From Periplaneta americana (lineage: Eukaryota > Arthropoda > Insecta > Blattodea > Blattidae), in the NCBI RefSeq assembly GCF_040183065.1, contig NC_091124.1, forward strand, positions 94,816,501 to 94,880,500: a stretch of 64,000 nt of DNA, written 5' to 3'. A program made the translations under genes and the position numbers. Each line of letters starts with the position of its first letter. Position 1 is the first letter of the stretch. The notes under the pieces were generated by a model. The model did not search any database and was not told the DNA's origin. It saw nothing but the letters and a program-made list of their open reading frames with translations. This document shows positions 21,186 through 33,010 of the stretch, piece after piece.

Positions 21186-24110
21186 AACTGCTGAGCAACG
21201 AGAACTAAGTTTTACTTCAAATTACATAATTTTCCGTTTATATTGAAGGAATTTCATGTGGTACTGACCATCCCCAGGTCCTTATAATAGTCAAAACTAA
21301 GGTATCTACTATCAACTGACAAGTATTTTTTTTCAAATTATATATCACAATCTGAACAGAAATAATTGTACTATCTACATGGAGTTTCGCCATATAATCC
21401 CTATTCAAAAATGTGAAGTGGATTCGTCTCTGCCTTGTAGTTTTATGCCTATAACTGATACTTTGGGTATATTGACAAATACACACATAATGTGGGTGCT
21501 CGAATTGGACAATAGATTGCTCAAGATTCAGTGTAGTCTTCATAAGCACAAATAAGCTGGAAATAATCTTATTCGGATAGAGGGCGCTATTGGAGGTATT
21601 TTGTTTAAGAACATCTCCTGACAGTCTTCCTTGATGTGGAATAAGTTTTATGACACTACATGGCATTATGAAATAGGGCTCATACTGCATGAGTAGAAAA
21701 TCTTGTGCAAATCTTCCACTTTATATTGACATTTTGATGACAGAGCGGTTCGCATAGGTAGGTACCATACTTTTCACTGAGCATCTTCCGGAAAATGTCG
21801 TTTCTCAGAGGTATGTATTGGTTGTCCTCTTGTTTTCTATTAACATCAATGGAATACATAATAGCAAAAGTCATTGTATTTCATTATTGAGTAGTTTAAT
21901 ATCAAAGACGGACATCTGTCGTCTCCATAGTTTTGATCTAGAGGCAATTTTTTAATTCACAGTGTTCTTTGTAATATTTAACACAATTTATTTTATAAAT
22001 GTTGTGTTAGAGTTTGCACATGGTTTCACTATAACTGGAAAGAGCATGAAAAATTGTATAAAAAACCACAGCTATCTAAATTTCGATTGAAGTCAGATGT
22101 CCGTCTTTGATACAGTTTCCGATATCTACCATCTGTCGTGCGATAGTTACAGTTGGTTACCACATCACCAAATAACGCAATAGAGTTACAAATTCGAGGC
22201 ACTGAGTGAATCTTGGGCTTTAAGCACTTTGGCAGCTACTAGACAACGAGCACCATCGTAACAGTCAATACCTTTTCACACTGTGTATATTACAAATGTC
22301 TGACTAAATGTACGTTACTACAGTTGTTAAATCGTAAGAAAGGAAGTATTTCATTAATGTGGAATTTTTACCTGATATAATAAATATGACAGAAAATCCA
22401 ATCTACAAAAAATTATTTTCCCGTAAGCATTCAATTCATAGTGCTTGAAATATACTACGGTATTAGATTCATTCTACAGATAACCATTTATTTTGTAACT
22501 TTTCATTTTACAGTTCTTCAATTCTCTCCTTTCAGAAATGTTACTTGGATGAATTTGGCAAACGTTACAAGTCAGTTGTTGAACTGTGGCTATGGCGAAA
22601 CGTTGCTAGAAAACATCTCCTGGTAACCACACAATACGTCCCCACAGCACTTCAATGACTGTATCCATTTTATTGGCCTATCCGAACATACAATGTACTG
22701 CAACGTGACACTCGTCATTTAAGCATTCCTTCTGGCGAGATAGTACTGCACAATTTGAACATTCAATTTGTTGGTATTATGTTTATAAATAGTCATCTTC
22801 AAATTTACATGAGCAGTATTCTTTATTTTAAACAGTCAATGTTTTTCTAATTCTTATTTGTTAAGTTTTAATCTGTAATCACCACACATACATATTGATA
22901 TATGCTTACAATTTTATATGTTTCATTAATATTGTTCACACCTTTAATATCAAGGTTTTTATGCTCTGTTAAACATGGTTTTTTGTAATTATCTTGTTTC
23001 TTAAACTTTAAGATAATTTTTTAACAAAGTTAATTGTTACGTTCATAAATATCCACTTCTTACGTTACCTGATCGTGCCTGAAAGGGCGAAAGTACTCCT
23101 AGCCTCTACTTATTTTCACATGTTGTTCACATATTGTGTGATTTGCACTAAAATGACAGTCAAATGAAGGCTCTTTGTATAATTATTTACTTGTTTATTT
23201 GACTTCTCGGTTCAATTGTTCTCCAAATTAACCAAACTTGTTGTTATATAAACTATTACATTTTGAATATTATGGTTTCATGTACACAGCCCATAAGACG
23301 TTCTGTTGTAATGTTTCGTGAACCTCAAGGTCGTAAGTTCAATTCTAGCTTCGGGTATTAATATTTCTTTGTTGTCAGTATCATATAGGCCTATGTGTTT
23401 CCTTAATCGAAGACCCAACGTTGGCATGAAATTGCTCTTGGTTATCAGTTTAAACACCGTATATATGTGCCAGATCTCAATTTTCGGATAATAACTAAAC
23501 AGACATTCTTAAAAAAGATATGCATAAAATATATACCCTATATGTATAAAGAATCAATAAGTCCTAGAATAAGTTCTAGAAAATGAAGGAAAAAACTAAC
23601 ATATCCTATTTCTGTAGGATATATATATATGTATATATATGTATATGTATACATATATACACACAGTATATACACACATACAGTCACGGAGAGAAATATA
23701 AGCACAGAGGAATCCCAAACATTAACTTCATGCTAACGTTTATGTATCGAAAAATCTTGCTGTTACGACACTTTACCTTTTGTTGTGCAAGATACTAAAT
23801 ACAGACAAACAAACTGAAAACACCTAAGCAAATAGCACATTAAAATATCTGTAGGGGCGCTTTATGATGGGACACAAATACAGACACAGCTAGGGTTGCC
23901 AACTCTCCCGTATTACTCGGGATCTCCCGTATTTGGCCCCATTTTTTAGCAGTCTCCCGGCTCCCGTATTTGACTGCTCTTAAAACGATTTTCTCCCTTA
24001 TTCTTATGTCACGCAATGTTCTTTGTTTCAAATTTTTTAATTTTACCGCTCTGTTAGGTCTATATTAATTTGAAATACAAGGTAAAGAATGCAGAAGAAA
24101 TAGTTTCTGA

Positions 24111-24111
<1 letters not shown>
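21186..24111. other. No gene recognised
   Basis: Open frames such as 21238-21690 (minus) have no recognisable motif. A TAGGCCTA octamer is at 23386, a TA/CA-rich run at 23619-23680, and a decayed hammerhead-like motif at 23069-23098. The region 23890-23990 (gttgccaactctcccgtatt) resembles a dispersed repeat fragment. Confidence 0.4.

Positions 24112-24156
<45 letters not shown>
24112..24156. repeat. (AT)n microsatellite
   Basis: About 22 alternating AT units. Confidence 0.95.
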
Positions 24157-24158
<2 letters not shown>

Positions 24159-24327
24159 TGTGTACTGCATTTTAAGTATTTCATCAATTAGATCGTGAGT
24201 GCTTTTAAAAGAACTTTCGGTTGCATTGCTTGCTTTCCTGGCTCCTGTTCTACTTCGTGTTTGCATCTTGTATAGGACGTCGTTCCAGTGCGATTATTTT
24301 ATCGTTAATATGAGCAATGATTAAAGT

Positions 24328-25173
24328 TGAAGCTGCTAAAACACCACCAAAGAACAAGCCTAAATATTTATGTACATATCTTTCCAAACGGGAAGATTCA
24401 TATTCTTGAATTGACCCAGTGCAGTCAAATGCTTATAAAGCAAACTGTTCCAACTGCAAACGTGAATTTATCATATCACATGGTGGTAACAACGACTGTG
24501 TACACACATGAACATTGCAGGTAAGAAAGTAATATAAATTGAATCTGCAATAGCTATAGTCGCGGACATTTTGAAACACTGGACATACTAAGCAAAATTT
24601 TATTGAGCACGTGCTATTCTTCGGCGTTTGCAAGTAATAAAAATATCAATTATATTAAAAAAATACTATATACGTGCTATCTTTCGGTTTCCATAATTTT
24701 GCCACATTCTAACCAAACTCTCGACTATTTATTATTATAAGTCACAAAAGCAAAGAGAAGAACATGAAAAACTCCTTCAAGATTATCAGTTTCTTCAGTT
24801 CGTTCAACCTGCGTGTAAATAGTAATGAAGGAAAAGTTATTGCTTGTGAGCTTGCGTTGATGTACCACATGGTGAAACACAACCTCAGTTACAACAGCAT
24901 GTACTGTTCTATTAAACTATGAAAGGATGTGTTCAGTGACTCGAATGTTTCTAAAAAATGTGTTGTGGACGAACAAAGGTTGAAATATTAGTAAAGAATG
25001 TGTTAGCACCCAGAAGTGTAAATGACTTTCTAGAATATTATGTAATCCCAAAAAAATGTAATATGTTTTATGCATTAGCAACAGATGCTTCCAATCACAA
25101 CAATAGGAAAATGTTCCCAGTGATAGTGAGATATTTTAATCCTTTCAATGGAATCGAGAATAATGGAGATTAA
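24328..25173 (+). pseudogene. hAT-superfamily-derived protein (BED-like finger, DUF4371-like), broken
   Basis: The first block, about 24328-24520, reads VEAAKTPPKNKPKYLCTYL and then a Cys-x2-Cys finger with CSNCKREFIISHGGNNDCV, resembling the N-terminal finger of hAT-derived proteins. A GT donor-like site follows (ttgcag/gtaaga). The second block, about 24750-24925, reads NEGKVIACELALMYHMVKHN and SYNSMYCSIKL before a stop. The third, 24958-25173, reads CGRTKVEILVKNVLAPRSV and FYALATDASNHNNRKMFPV, matching the conserved region around the first catalytic Asp of such transposases. One stop or frameshift separates blocks two and three, and the C-terminal half is missing. The gap 24521-24750 could be an intron or an insertion. 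Confidence 0.6.
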
Positions 25174-25680
25174 TTTATTTTAAGTTCCAATGTTTTAATA
25201 TGTATAATAGGGTGAAATATAAATTTGTAAATCTGTATTCTGCAGAGGTGCTTATACTTCTGTACGGGACTGTATATGTATTTGGAAGAAGTGCAATAAA
25301 ATGTGTGTGGTTTATTCCATATTGTTTGAAGCTATTATTTTTTTTCTCAATTCTCTCTTTAACTATTTGGCTCTAAAAATCATAAGATATACACTTTCAC
25401 TTTATCACAATATAATTACACACCATATTCCTGTAAACTTACTTCTGCATTATATAGAATCTCTACAGTATATAAAAATATTGGAATGGTACAATTGTCC
25501 ACTTTGAGTTTCACAAATGAAAATATGGATATGAGCAGATTTTGGTTCCTTTCTGGGTAACGCCAGAAGTGTTTCTCGCCCGACTACTCCAGTACTGCGA
25601 GTTTCCCAAGTGTGGGTCTGCAGAATTTAGAAGGTACATGTGCGCGGATTTTTTAGCCGAATGGTTGAGAACCTTGCACT

Positions 25681-26383
25681 TCACAAGTGTGAGTCTGCAG
25701 GATTGTGAAGAAACACGGGCGTAGGTTCGTTTCCCGGATGGTCCAACACCTTGCGCAAGATCATCTCCTGTTCGCCGCTCAGGTTGAGGCGGGTGTTACT
25801 GTTGCGCAGGGGATGCGGCGATCTTGGTCCGACACCGCAAGGAGCAGGGGCTACGCGGGACCTCTGGGGCACGTGGTTCACCTCGTCGGTTTGCGCAGGC
25901 GTGCAGGCTGTCTGGCAGCCGCCGGTAGAGGAAGCCTTACAGTTCTGCGGCATAGAGTCAGCCTTATACCGCGCGGCCTTCTTGGCGCAGAGGCCGTAAC
26001 GACTCAGCAGTGTGAACAGGTCTCTGCGGTACTGTTTGGTGAGCAGCGCGTACAGGTAGGGGTTGGCGCACGAGTTGAGCGGGTAGAAGAACACGAGCAG
26101 GATCTTGGTGTGCGGCACGTCGATGAGAGGATAGCCTGCCACGGCCGTCAGCCCGAAGAAGGCGATGGGAGCCCAGCACGCGAAGTCCGTGAACACGAGA
26201 AGCGCCATGCGCTTGGCCACGGTCGTGTCCGAGTGCGCGGCCGCTGAGTTATGGCCCCGTATGGCGCAGTACATGCGGCCGTAGCATGCGCAGATCAGCA
26301 CAAACGCCAGGCCGTTCACTAGCAGCAGCGTCACTAGGTACACTAGGTCCCCCATGTCCCGGTTCTCCATCGGCAAGCAAATG
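25681..26383 (-). CDS. Lgr1: LGR1-type receptor, last coding exon (TM5-TM7 and C-tail)
   Basis: Acceptor ttactcatgtgcag precedes the exon; it completes a Ser codon with the previous exon and encodes 233 residues to a TGA at 25681-25683. It starts SICLPMENRD (end of extracellular loop 2). Next come TM5 (YLVTLLLVNGLAFVLICACY), a short third loop (SDTTVAKRMALLVF), TM6 with TDFACWAPIAFF, and TM7 with FYPLNSCANPYLYALL containing the NPxxY motif. The tail begins FTLLSRYGLCAKKAARYKAD, with a Cys suited to palmitoylation. The rest of the tail is Pro/Ser-rich and poorly conserved. These strings match type-A LGRs (TSHR/FSHR/LHCGR and insect LGR1), G-protein-coupled receptors for GPA2/GPB5-type glycoprotein hormones. 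The exon is much more GC-rich than its surroundings. Confidence 0.95.
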
Positions 26384-26734
26384 CTGCACATGAGTAAATG
26401 AACAAAATACACCATTAAATACAAAATGTGAAGACGCTGCTGAAAACAGGCTACATCTCATAGATTGGTTGAAATGTACATGCACATTTTCTTTATTTGT
26501 GAGAGAAATGAAGACAATATAATTGAAGGGTAAGAATAATATATACCAAATCCTTGTATTGGCGAAAAACTAGATTTCGAAGTAATCTAACTCATTTCCA
26601 GTAACTTATGTTATGCTACTGTTTCACAGTTTCTGATAATACGGAACAAATGGTAGAAATATGCTATAATGTTAATGTTTAGGTGAGGGGTTTGAACTTT
26701 TGCCATTGCTGGTTGTCACAATCAAAAATTAAGA

Positions 26735-26775
26735 CACAACGTTTCGAAGGGTGGTTCTCCCTTCGTCTTCAGGTG
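26735..26775 (-). ncRNA. Hammerhead-ribozyme-like motif (left arm)
   Basis: On the minus strand: CAC (stem I), CTGAAGA (core, CUGANGA type), stem II GAAGGG/CCCTTC with a short loop and one extra C, GAAA, the short palindrome ACGT as stem III, T, GTG (stem I partner). Stem I is only 3 bp. Confidence 0.45.
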
Positions 26776-26882
26776 GAAGGAAGGAGAGGAGAGAAAAAAC
26801 CTACTGTTGGGATCGTTACGTACAGCTATTCTGTATGACTGATCGTTGATTCCTGGCTTCGGTGGAGATCTCTCCTTCCTTC

Positions 26883-26923
26883 CACCTGAAGACGAAGGGA
26901 GAATCACCCTTCGAAACGTTGTG
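26883..26923 (+). ncRNA. Hammerhead-ribozyme-like motif (right arm)
   Basis: Plus-strand partner of the 26735-26775 motif with identical core, stem II, stem III and CAC/GTG stem I. Only the stem II loop differs by one base. Confidence 0.45.
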
Positions 26924-27089
26924 TCTTAATTTTTGATTGTGACAACCGGCAATGGAAAAAGTCCAAACCCCTCACCTAAACATTAACGATCCACCATTGC
27001 TTTCCAACCCCTCATTTAGATCAATGCTATAATGTGTCTATCATACTGATCCTGGCGAACAATATTCTTGTGTGAGAAGGTACAATGCC

Positions 27090-28095
27090 ACAAGAAAATG
27101 GCGTCTGAAAAGAAGATGATTTTCAATCGGCTATCAGAAAATACTGTAAATGAGAGTGGTAGAAGTATCTCAGATGAAGATTTAACTGCAAGTGATTCCA
27201 GTTATGACCCCTTTGATGATTCTTCATCAAGTAACGATACGGTAGGCTAAATAAAACATGTTTCTTTATAATAAACGCAACATCCCTAGATTCAGTTATA
27301 TTTTTATTAAATGAAAAATATTCAAGATCTGATTTAGTTTTTCCACTTACTGAATGTAATTACCATTAATACATATTTGACATGCTAAATTATGTTAATT
27401 ATTAAAAACAAGGTTACCTAAAACGGAAATAATAATTTCCTGTGGCTCAGGAATTTATCATTCTGAACGCATTAGCTGTCTTACTAGATATATCTCCAAG
27501 CCAAAGATCTCCTGAACAATTGCCTATTGAAGAAAATAAGATAGAAAACGAAAAATAAATTCAAAGGAATGGAAGAGGCAGAAATGTAAACTATATTGAA
27601 ATTCTGGTAAAGGATACATACCAAACAAAACTGGACAATGTTATTTTTTTAATTGGTTATTTTACGACGCTATATCAATTGTTAGGTAATGCAGTGTCTG
27701 AATGAGATGAAGTTGATAATGCCAGCAAAATGAGTCCAGGGTTCAGTGTTGAAAATTACCCAGCTTTAGCTCTTAATGAGTTGACGGAAAACCCTAGAAA
27801 AACTTCAACCAGGTAACTTTCCCAACCAGGATTTAAACCCGGGTCAATTTGTTTCGCTATCAAGTATGCTAACCGTTACTCCACACCAGGTGAACGGGAA
27901 ATCTTATTAAAGACCTAGAAGTGGCTAGATCTCTGCATCACTCATAAGCTTAAGGTTGGCAAAATATCATCAACTGGCACAACTTGCAAAAGAATGTACT
28001 GAGAGGCACCACACCATAGTCTTTGATTTGCAACAAAAGTTTCCAAATCCGAGATTATCTACAGGCCCAGCATTCTATAAGCGTAAGTTATAGGC
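27090..28095 (+). pseudogene. Degenerate transposon-associated gene of unknown function
   Basis: Three plus-strand pieces appear to belong together. About 27090-27245 is acidic and Ser-rich (ISDEDLTASDSSYDPFDDSS) and ends at a GT that could be a donor. About 27550-27640 is basic (KEWKRQKCKLY then NSGKGYIPNKTG). About 28005-28090 reads VFDLQQKFPNPRLSTGPAFY. The last block resembles a recurrent protein of insect repeats with a DLQ-x-x-(L/F)P-x-P-(K/R)LST motif, which I cannot assign to a named superfamily. A minus-strand SINE separates pieces two and three and a foldback MITE follows, so the gene was already dead when they inserted, or was killed by them. Confidence 0.4.
27643..27895 (-). mobile_element. 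tRNA-derived SINE, family 1, reverse orientation
   Basis: Read on the minus strand: head tggagtaacggttagcatac, B-box-like gggtttaaatcc, body ggttgaagtttttctagggt, agctgggtaattttcaacac, and tail gcgtcgtaaaataacc followed by an A run. Moderately diverged from the 20.9 kb copy. Confidence 0.85.
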
Positions 28096-28101
28096 ATTCA
28101 A

Positions 28102-28244
28102 CTAAAGCCTTGGTTTTTCCGAACCGACGAATGCGAGGTACGAGGTCCGCCTACCACAAATCCGGACTACACGGAAGATAGTGAGTGGTTTCTTTAGCTG
28201 TGAGATGCGAGGTCTGCGTCGGTTCAGAAAAACCAAGGATTTAG
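28102..28244. mobile_element. Foldback MITE, family F, copy 1 (right arm mostly deleted)
   Basis: Begins aaagccttggtttttccgaa and ends with the complement (cggttcagaaaaaccaagga). The left arm is long (ccggactacacggaagatag, then tgagtggtttcttta) but the right arm keeps only the outer 30 bp. It shares its sequence with copies at 54710, 57203 and 57811. Confidence 0.85.
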
Positions 28245-29086
28245 GGAATCTATGACTGTGGCACGGAGAAAGTGTGTTTGAGTGAAGACCAAGCAAAGCG
28301 AGGCTGAGACGAGATGGGAGTTGCAGAACAAAGTACCTAGTAGGCTACTCGTAAATTCTTAGTTCTCAAACTTGCGCATTGTTGGCGACAACTACAGAGA
28401 TCAATACAAGCTAGGCTGTTTTAGCTCTTGAAATATCATTTGTAACCAGTAAAAGATTTAAGTCTGTTGGGCATTGGTTTCTACAAGTTATGCATATAAG
28501 AGTATCTTGCGATTGTGACTTTTAGTGATTTGAGAAACACGCGGAAAATAGGAATTCTATCTTTATACTCCTGAATGCTGGGCTTTAGTAATTAAGGAGT
28601 CCTGCAAGAATACAGTAAGCCATTTGTTATCAGAATGGTTCAAGAAAACTTCAAACCTTTGGAACTATTTCATGCGAACGTTGTGAAAAAGGACAAAATG
28701 TGATGATCGCACATTACTATAGAGTATTCCATATTAAGAAAAATCATTAATCTTACGTATCTTGGCTAGTACACTGTTGCCGCAAGATGCCTCCGAGTGA
28801 GAACGAGTGAGGTACAGTATCTCTATCTCACTCTCTTACTAATACGTACAGCGTTCTAGCAAGTTTATCGCACAAGATACGTGCGTTGAGACCGTTGAAA
28901 TGATACAAAAACCTATTAATGCCATAATGATGCCTGAAAAAAAAAACATTATATTTTATATACATTATAACTAGACTTCGGATATTTAGGCCATTAACCA
29001 ATTTTTAGACACCTCAACTAGGCTCCATAATGATCGAAAGTAGGCATTCAAATACATTTTTAGGGGCCTAAAACGTTACTGCAATT
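28245..29086. other. No gene recognised
   Basis: No supported open frame or repeat; lies in an LGR1 intron. Confidence 0.5.
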
Positions 29087-29111
29087 AATAATAATAATAA
29101 TAATAATAATG

Positions 29112-29147
<36 letters not shown>
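29087..29147. repeat. (AAT)n microsatellite with one GAT
   Basis: About 20 units, immediately adjacent to the SINE that follows; on the SINE strand it reads (ATT)n and acts as its 3' tail. Confidence 0.95.
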
Positions 29148-29312
29148 TGTCCCACAGGAGTTCTTTTACATGCCAGTAAATCTACTGACATGAGCCTGTC
29201 GCATTTAAGCACACTTAAATTCCATTGACCTGGGTCGGGATCGAACCCGCAACCTCGAGCAGAGAAGGCCAGCGCTATACCGACTACGCTACCCAGGCCG
29301 ACTGAAAGTTGG
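29148..29312 (-). mobile_element. tRNA-headed SINE, family 2, truncated at its 3' end
   Basis: On the minus strand: head cctgggtagcgtagtcggta with tatagcgctggccttc, B-box gggttcgatcccgac, then the body tttaagtgtgcttaaatgcg-type and aaagaactcctgtgggaca. About 85 bp of the body match 35330-35415 with only three or so differences. The 3' half present in the 35 kb copy is missing here and replaced by (ATT)n. Confidence 0.85.
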
Positions 29313-29775
29313 AATTTTAGGATTGAAAGAATGTAAGAATGATAAGAGGTGGCCCGGAAGAACTTTTCTTTGGTGTTGTTCACTGCTAGGAAGTAGTTGT
29401 TATCCGTCTTGGAATGTAAACGGTACAGGATGTGGAGAAAAACAATAAACAGTTACGAAAAATATGCAAAAAAAAAAACTTAAAAACAAGCACTAACGTC
29501 GAAATAGGCATTTTAGGCAGTATAAAATCCCTTTATTTGTACCTGTATTCTAATTAAAAATGTAAATATTAAATTTCAAGCCTGTTTGTATAAAGGAAAA
29601 AAAAAAGATTTTTGCCTAAATTCCGCTCTGTAGTTATGACATTACATTATATTAGCAATGGAAACGTATAAAGCCAAACCTTTTCTTACATATATTGCAC
29701 AAGTGCTTACTCTACAAATAAGAACACTCACACATCCAATTTATAATCAATTTCTTGTTTCAACGGTAATAATAC

Positions 29776-30004
29776 CTGGTCTTGGAATATCCGCTGATGC
29801 CAAGGAGAGGCAACGTTGCCATGGTGATGGAGTACAACCAGCCCGCAGCCATCACCTTACCAGCCGTGCTGAGCCGAAGTCTCTTGTCCAGGTGCATCGC
29901 GTAGGTGATGGCATACCAGCGCTCACTAGTGATGACGGTCAGCGTGTAGATGGAGAGTTCGCTGGCGAACACCGTGAGGAATCCCGCCACCTGGCAGCCC
30001 GGGC
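29776..30004 (-). CDS. Lgr1: LGR1-type receptor, exon with TM3, TM4 and loop 2
   Basis: Acceptor accagacac-type context ending tgtgcag; donor ag/gtatta. The first two bases complete a Gly codon and the last two start the Ser codon of the next exon, so joins on both sides keep frame (DWQRG-PGCQ and YSKT-SICL). It encodes [20 protein letters not shown] (TM3), the ERW motif followed by [15 protein letters not shown] in loop 2, then TM4 ([20 protein letters not shown]) and [12 protein letters not shown] in place of the usual DRY is characteristic of glycoprotein-hormone receptors. Length is normal for the family. Confidence 0.95.
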
Positions 30005-30330
30005 CTGCACACCAGACACTTCAAATGATCATCTTCAATGATAACAATAATATATAATTACAATAATATTAATACTATAAGATGTTTGACTTTTCAGAGC
30101 AAATTAGTGTTGACAGCAGTGGCGGAGCTCTGTGAAATTTCTAACTTGTACATTTTTACACCAATTAATTAATCTGAAACATTTACCGCACATTTCTTAC
30201 AATGTGGACATGCAATACAAAAATTTTCTCTTTGATATTCCAGATAGTTCAGTTATAATTAATTTTTGTTGTTTTATAATACTAAATTATAATTGTCCCA
30301 ATTTTCAAAGTTTACGTAATTTTTCTTTAA

Positions 30331-31120
30331 ATGTATAGAGGAGAAGGTGGAAATATTGGCTACCATTTTGTTTTCCTCATAATAATGGAAAATGGTGTGG
30401 CATATTGCTTGGAAATCTTTATTGACATACAGAGTAATTATTCATATACAATTTTTCCAGTCTTAAAGGTCAATAGTTGCAATAGATATTTGCATATAAT
30501 TACTTTTTTGAAATAAAGACGAACTGGTCCTCTATAGGGGCCTACATATGGGCTACCATAACAATTTGGAAATAAAATTGTAAAAAAAAAAAAAAAAAAA
30601 GAAACATAAGTAGGGAACCTGTGTCACATCAATGGCAATATTCTGTAACAAATGATGCAAATCACGATAGTGAAAATACGGGACGTGTTAATATGCTGGT
30701 AATATGGGCTACCTATTCCATATTTGACACAGTTGTAGGCCATATTAGCAGCATCGACTCATGAAGGTGTCTAAGATTATGTATGGCAATTGCTTTCCTA
30801 AATAAATATTACTCTTATGCCATGTGATAGAGCTATTCTTAATCAGCGAAACATATCAAGCGTGATTTGTGAACACGAAATATATTTCTTTCAATAAAAT
30901 TGAAATTACATACCTGCAAAAACTTTGAAATTGATGAAAAAGACAGAGAACACACCACATCCACACTACAAAGGTAACTGGTTTGTCTCTTTATGCACGC
31001 AAACTGATGGACACGAGATGTACTTTTAGAGTTTTTTCGCTACATAACAATATAATAAAAAACGAGGTAGCCCATATTACCACTCCTGCCCCATATTTCC
31101 ACCTTCTTCTCTACGTATGT
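30331..31120. mobile_element. 790-bp element with short terminal inverted repeats
   Basis: The left end reads atgtatagaggagaaggtgg, then aaatattggctacc. The right end, reversed, reads acatacgtagagaagaaggt, then ggaaatatgggg and later atgggctacc. The interior is non-coding and AT-rich, with two more tgggctacc motifs near 30550 and 30705. It is a likely DNA transposon remnant within an LGR1 intron; superfamily unknown. Confidence 0.6.
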
Positions 31121-31590
31121 AATTTATTCTTGTTAGATGTATGTAAAATATGACACATACTTTTCATATTTTGCCGATTACTTTTTGAGAAAAAAATATT
31201 TACTCTTTTAGTTGTTAATTTTTTTAATTTTTTCAAACTTATCACATCCTCAACACATGGTTATTTCAATACTTTCAATAGCAAAAGAAAACATGTGTCA
31301 GTTTACTTCACATGGTTTTGTAGACTTCTGTGCAAAATTTCATTGAGATTGGAGAGAAACTTCATTCGTTAGAGCATTTCTGAATATTACAAAATGTTGA
31401 AAATTGGAAAATCGAGAAAACGAGTATCAAAGTACAGCAAGCATATGACATACAGTATACTAACGTTATACTTCCTTCCTATACAGGTCTACTACACACG
31501 TTTCTCTTACATAACAACACAAAATATGAACTGAATGAAAAGTAAAATTAGTTAGAATGAAGAACAAAGATTGTTAGAATGACAGCTGAG

Positions 31591-31731
31591 CAGGGTGCGA
31601 ATTAAGATTTCTGATGGTGGAGGGGAGGATAGAGTCCTAGACAGAGAATACCACACGTAAAATTATTATTATCCTCATTCGATACGGCTCAACGCTTGGT
31701 CATACTGAATTGCTTGTCTTGCATCGTGATC

Positions 31732-31785
<54 letters not shown>

Positions 31786-32077
31786 GTAATAAAAAAATAA
31801 TAATAATAATCCGTGAATAGGCTTAAGATAAGATGTGTAATTCCTAAGATATTGATTGTTGTCAGCTTGCCGGTGATGATAATATAGAAATATTATTCTC
31901 TTTGCTTACTTTGTACTTTATAAAGTACATAGGCCTATACTCGTATTAAAACAATAAATATTATATTTTGTGAGGGGGAATAGAAGTTATCCCTGGCAAG
32001 GATGTTAATATGAATTCATGAGAGGGGGATAACTTTCCAACAGGGGGGAAATCCCCCCCCCGTTAATTCGCACCCTG
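31591..32077. mobile_element. hAT-type MITE with 8-bp target duplication
   Basis: Ends cagggtgcgaattaa and ttaattcgcaccctg are exact inverted repeats of 15 bp. They are flanked by exact 8-bp duplications cagctgag at 31583-31590 and 32078-32085. The 487-bp interior is non-coding and contains an (AAT)n microsatellite at 31733-31800 and a poly-C run near 32053. Confidence 0.93.
31733..31800. repeat. (AAT)n microsatellite inside the MITE
   Basis: About 20 AAT/ATA units with one interruption. Confidence 0.9.
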
Positions 32078-32645
32078 CAGCTGAGTGTCAGTTTAAAGGG
32101 CTGCAGCTCCACGCATGCGCTGGCCCCTTTAAATTCGTCCTGAAGGACTTAAAATTGTCGTAAGGCCAAAATAAGAAAATATTTAGAAAACTGAAACATT
32201 TTATGTTTTAAAGTGTAAAACCAAATCTCCATACCCTTAAGAGGCTTTTCGGGCTTAGGCTACCTATAAAATTGGAGTTATTATATTATCTACATAGTAA
32301 CAGTACAAGATCGTAATAACGATATATTATAACACTTGATGTCACTCAGATCTTACAATATATTAAATTTACTGTTGGCAGTCATTCCACTGTGAGGCTT
32401 GTCGTAAAAGCCTCGTAGCGATGCGCGACGACCTCGCTGATAGGTAGTGACACTCGCAAGCTTGAGGGCAGGCCGGGGAGGAGGGGATATCGATTCGCTA
32501 CGACTCAGTAGCAGTATGCGAGACTAGCCTCAACCGCGATATAATACGCCGCGCTATGTTCGTGTTCTTTAAATGCGCTGCATTGTTGAGTGTTACTTTA
32601 ATCAAAAGTGCATGCGTGTGTGTGTTACCTACTAATTTTTTGTAA

Positions 32646-33010
32646 AATGGCTCATACTGAGAGAAGATTAGTCATTACTTGTAGAAATAAAACAGAAACC
32701 GTTTTCAAGTTGGACGTATGAAACAAAATTTGTTTATAAAGATAAGAGATCGACACCACATTTACATAATAAAACAGCGTATGGAGGAAGATAAAATAGA
32801 AATGTTCAATTTTCATGGTATAAGAAACATCCTTGGCTAACACGGTGCTTTGAGTTATATAGTTATACTTGTATTCTGTTTGGGGTGAAAATGAGTGTTC
32901 ATCATCTTCTTGTGGGGTCTGTGTCACAAAAAATGTTGATAGAAAAACCGATACATTTTTGCTGTATAAAAAGATATAAGGTAAGCAGATGTTTTTCAAC
33001 CTACCCAATA
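32646..33010 (+). pseudogene. hAT/ZMYM-like protein N-terminal fragment, frameshifted
   Basis: Plus-strand pieces in different frames read DKRSTPHLHNKTAYGGR, then FSWYKKHPWLTRCFELYSYT, then CILFGVKMSVHHLL. This resembles the TTF/zinc-finger N-terminus of hAT-type or ZMYM-related proteins (W-x-x-K-x-PWL, then CxxCxLF), but the Cys spacing is eroded. Short and degraded, so tentative. Confidence 0.35.

Larger units (their letters stand above)
26671..26987. mobile_element. 317-bp inverted-repeat element with paired hammerhead-like motifs
   Basis: Arms of about 120 bp (26671-26794 and 26867-26987) are near-perfect reverse complements, with outer ends gttaatgtttaggtgagggg and its complement. The centre is only about 70 bp. 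Each arm carries a CTGAAGA...GAAAC motif in opposite orientation. It lies in the LGR1 intron between TM4 and TM5 exons. Size and structure fit a minimal Penelope-like or foldback remnant. Confidence 0.75.

Noticed and set aside
25705..26247. 180-codon plus-strand open frame
   Set aside because: It is exactly antisense to the GC-rich last exon of the LGR1 gene; no family motif.
29658..30041. 127-codon plus-strand open frame
   Set aside because: Antisense to the TM3-TM4 exon of LGR1.
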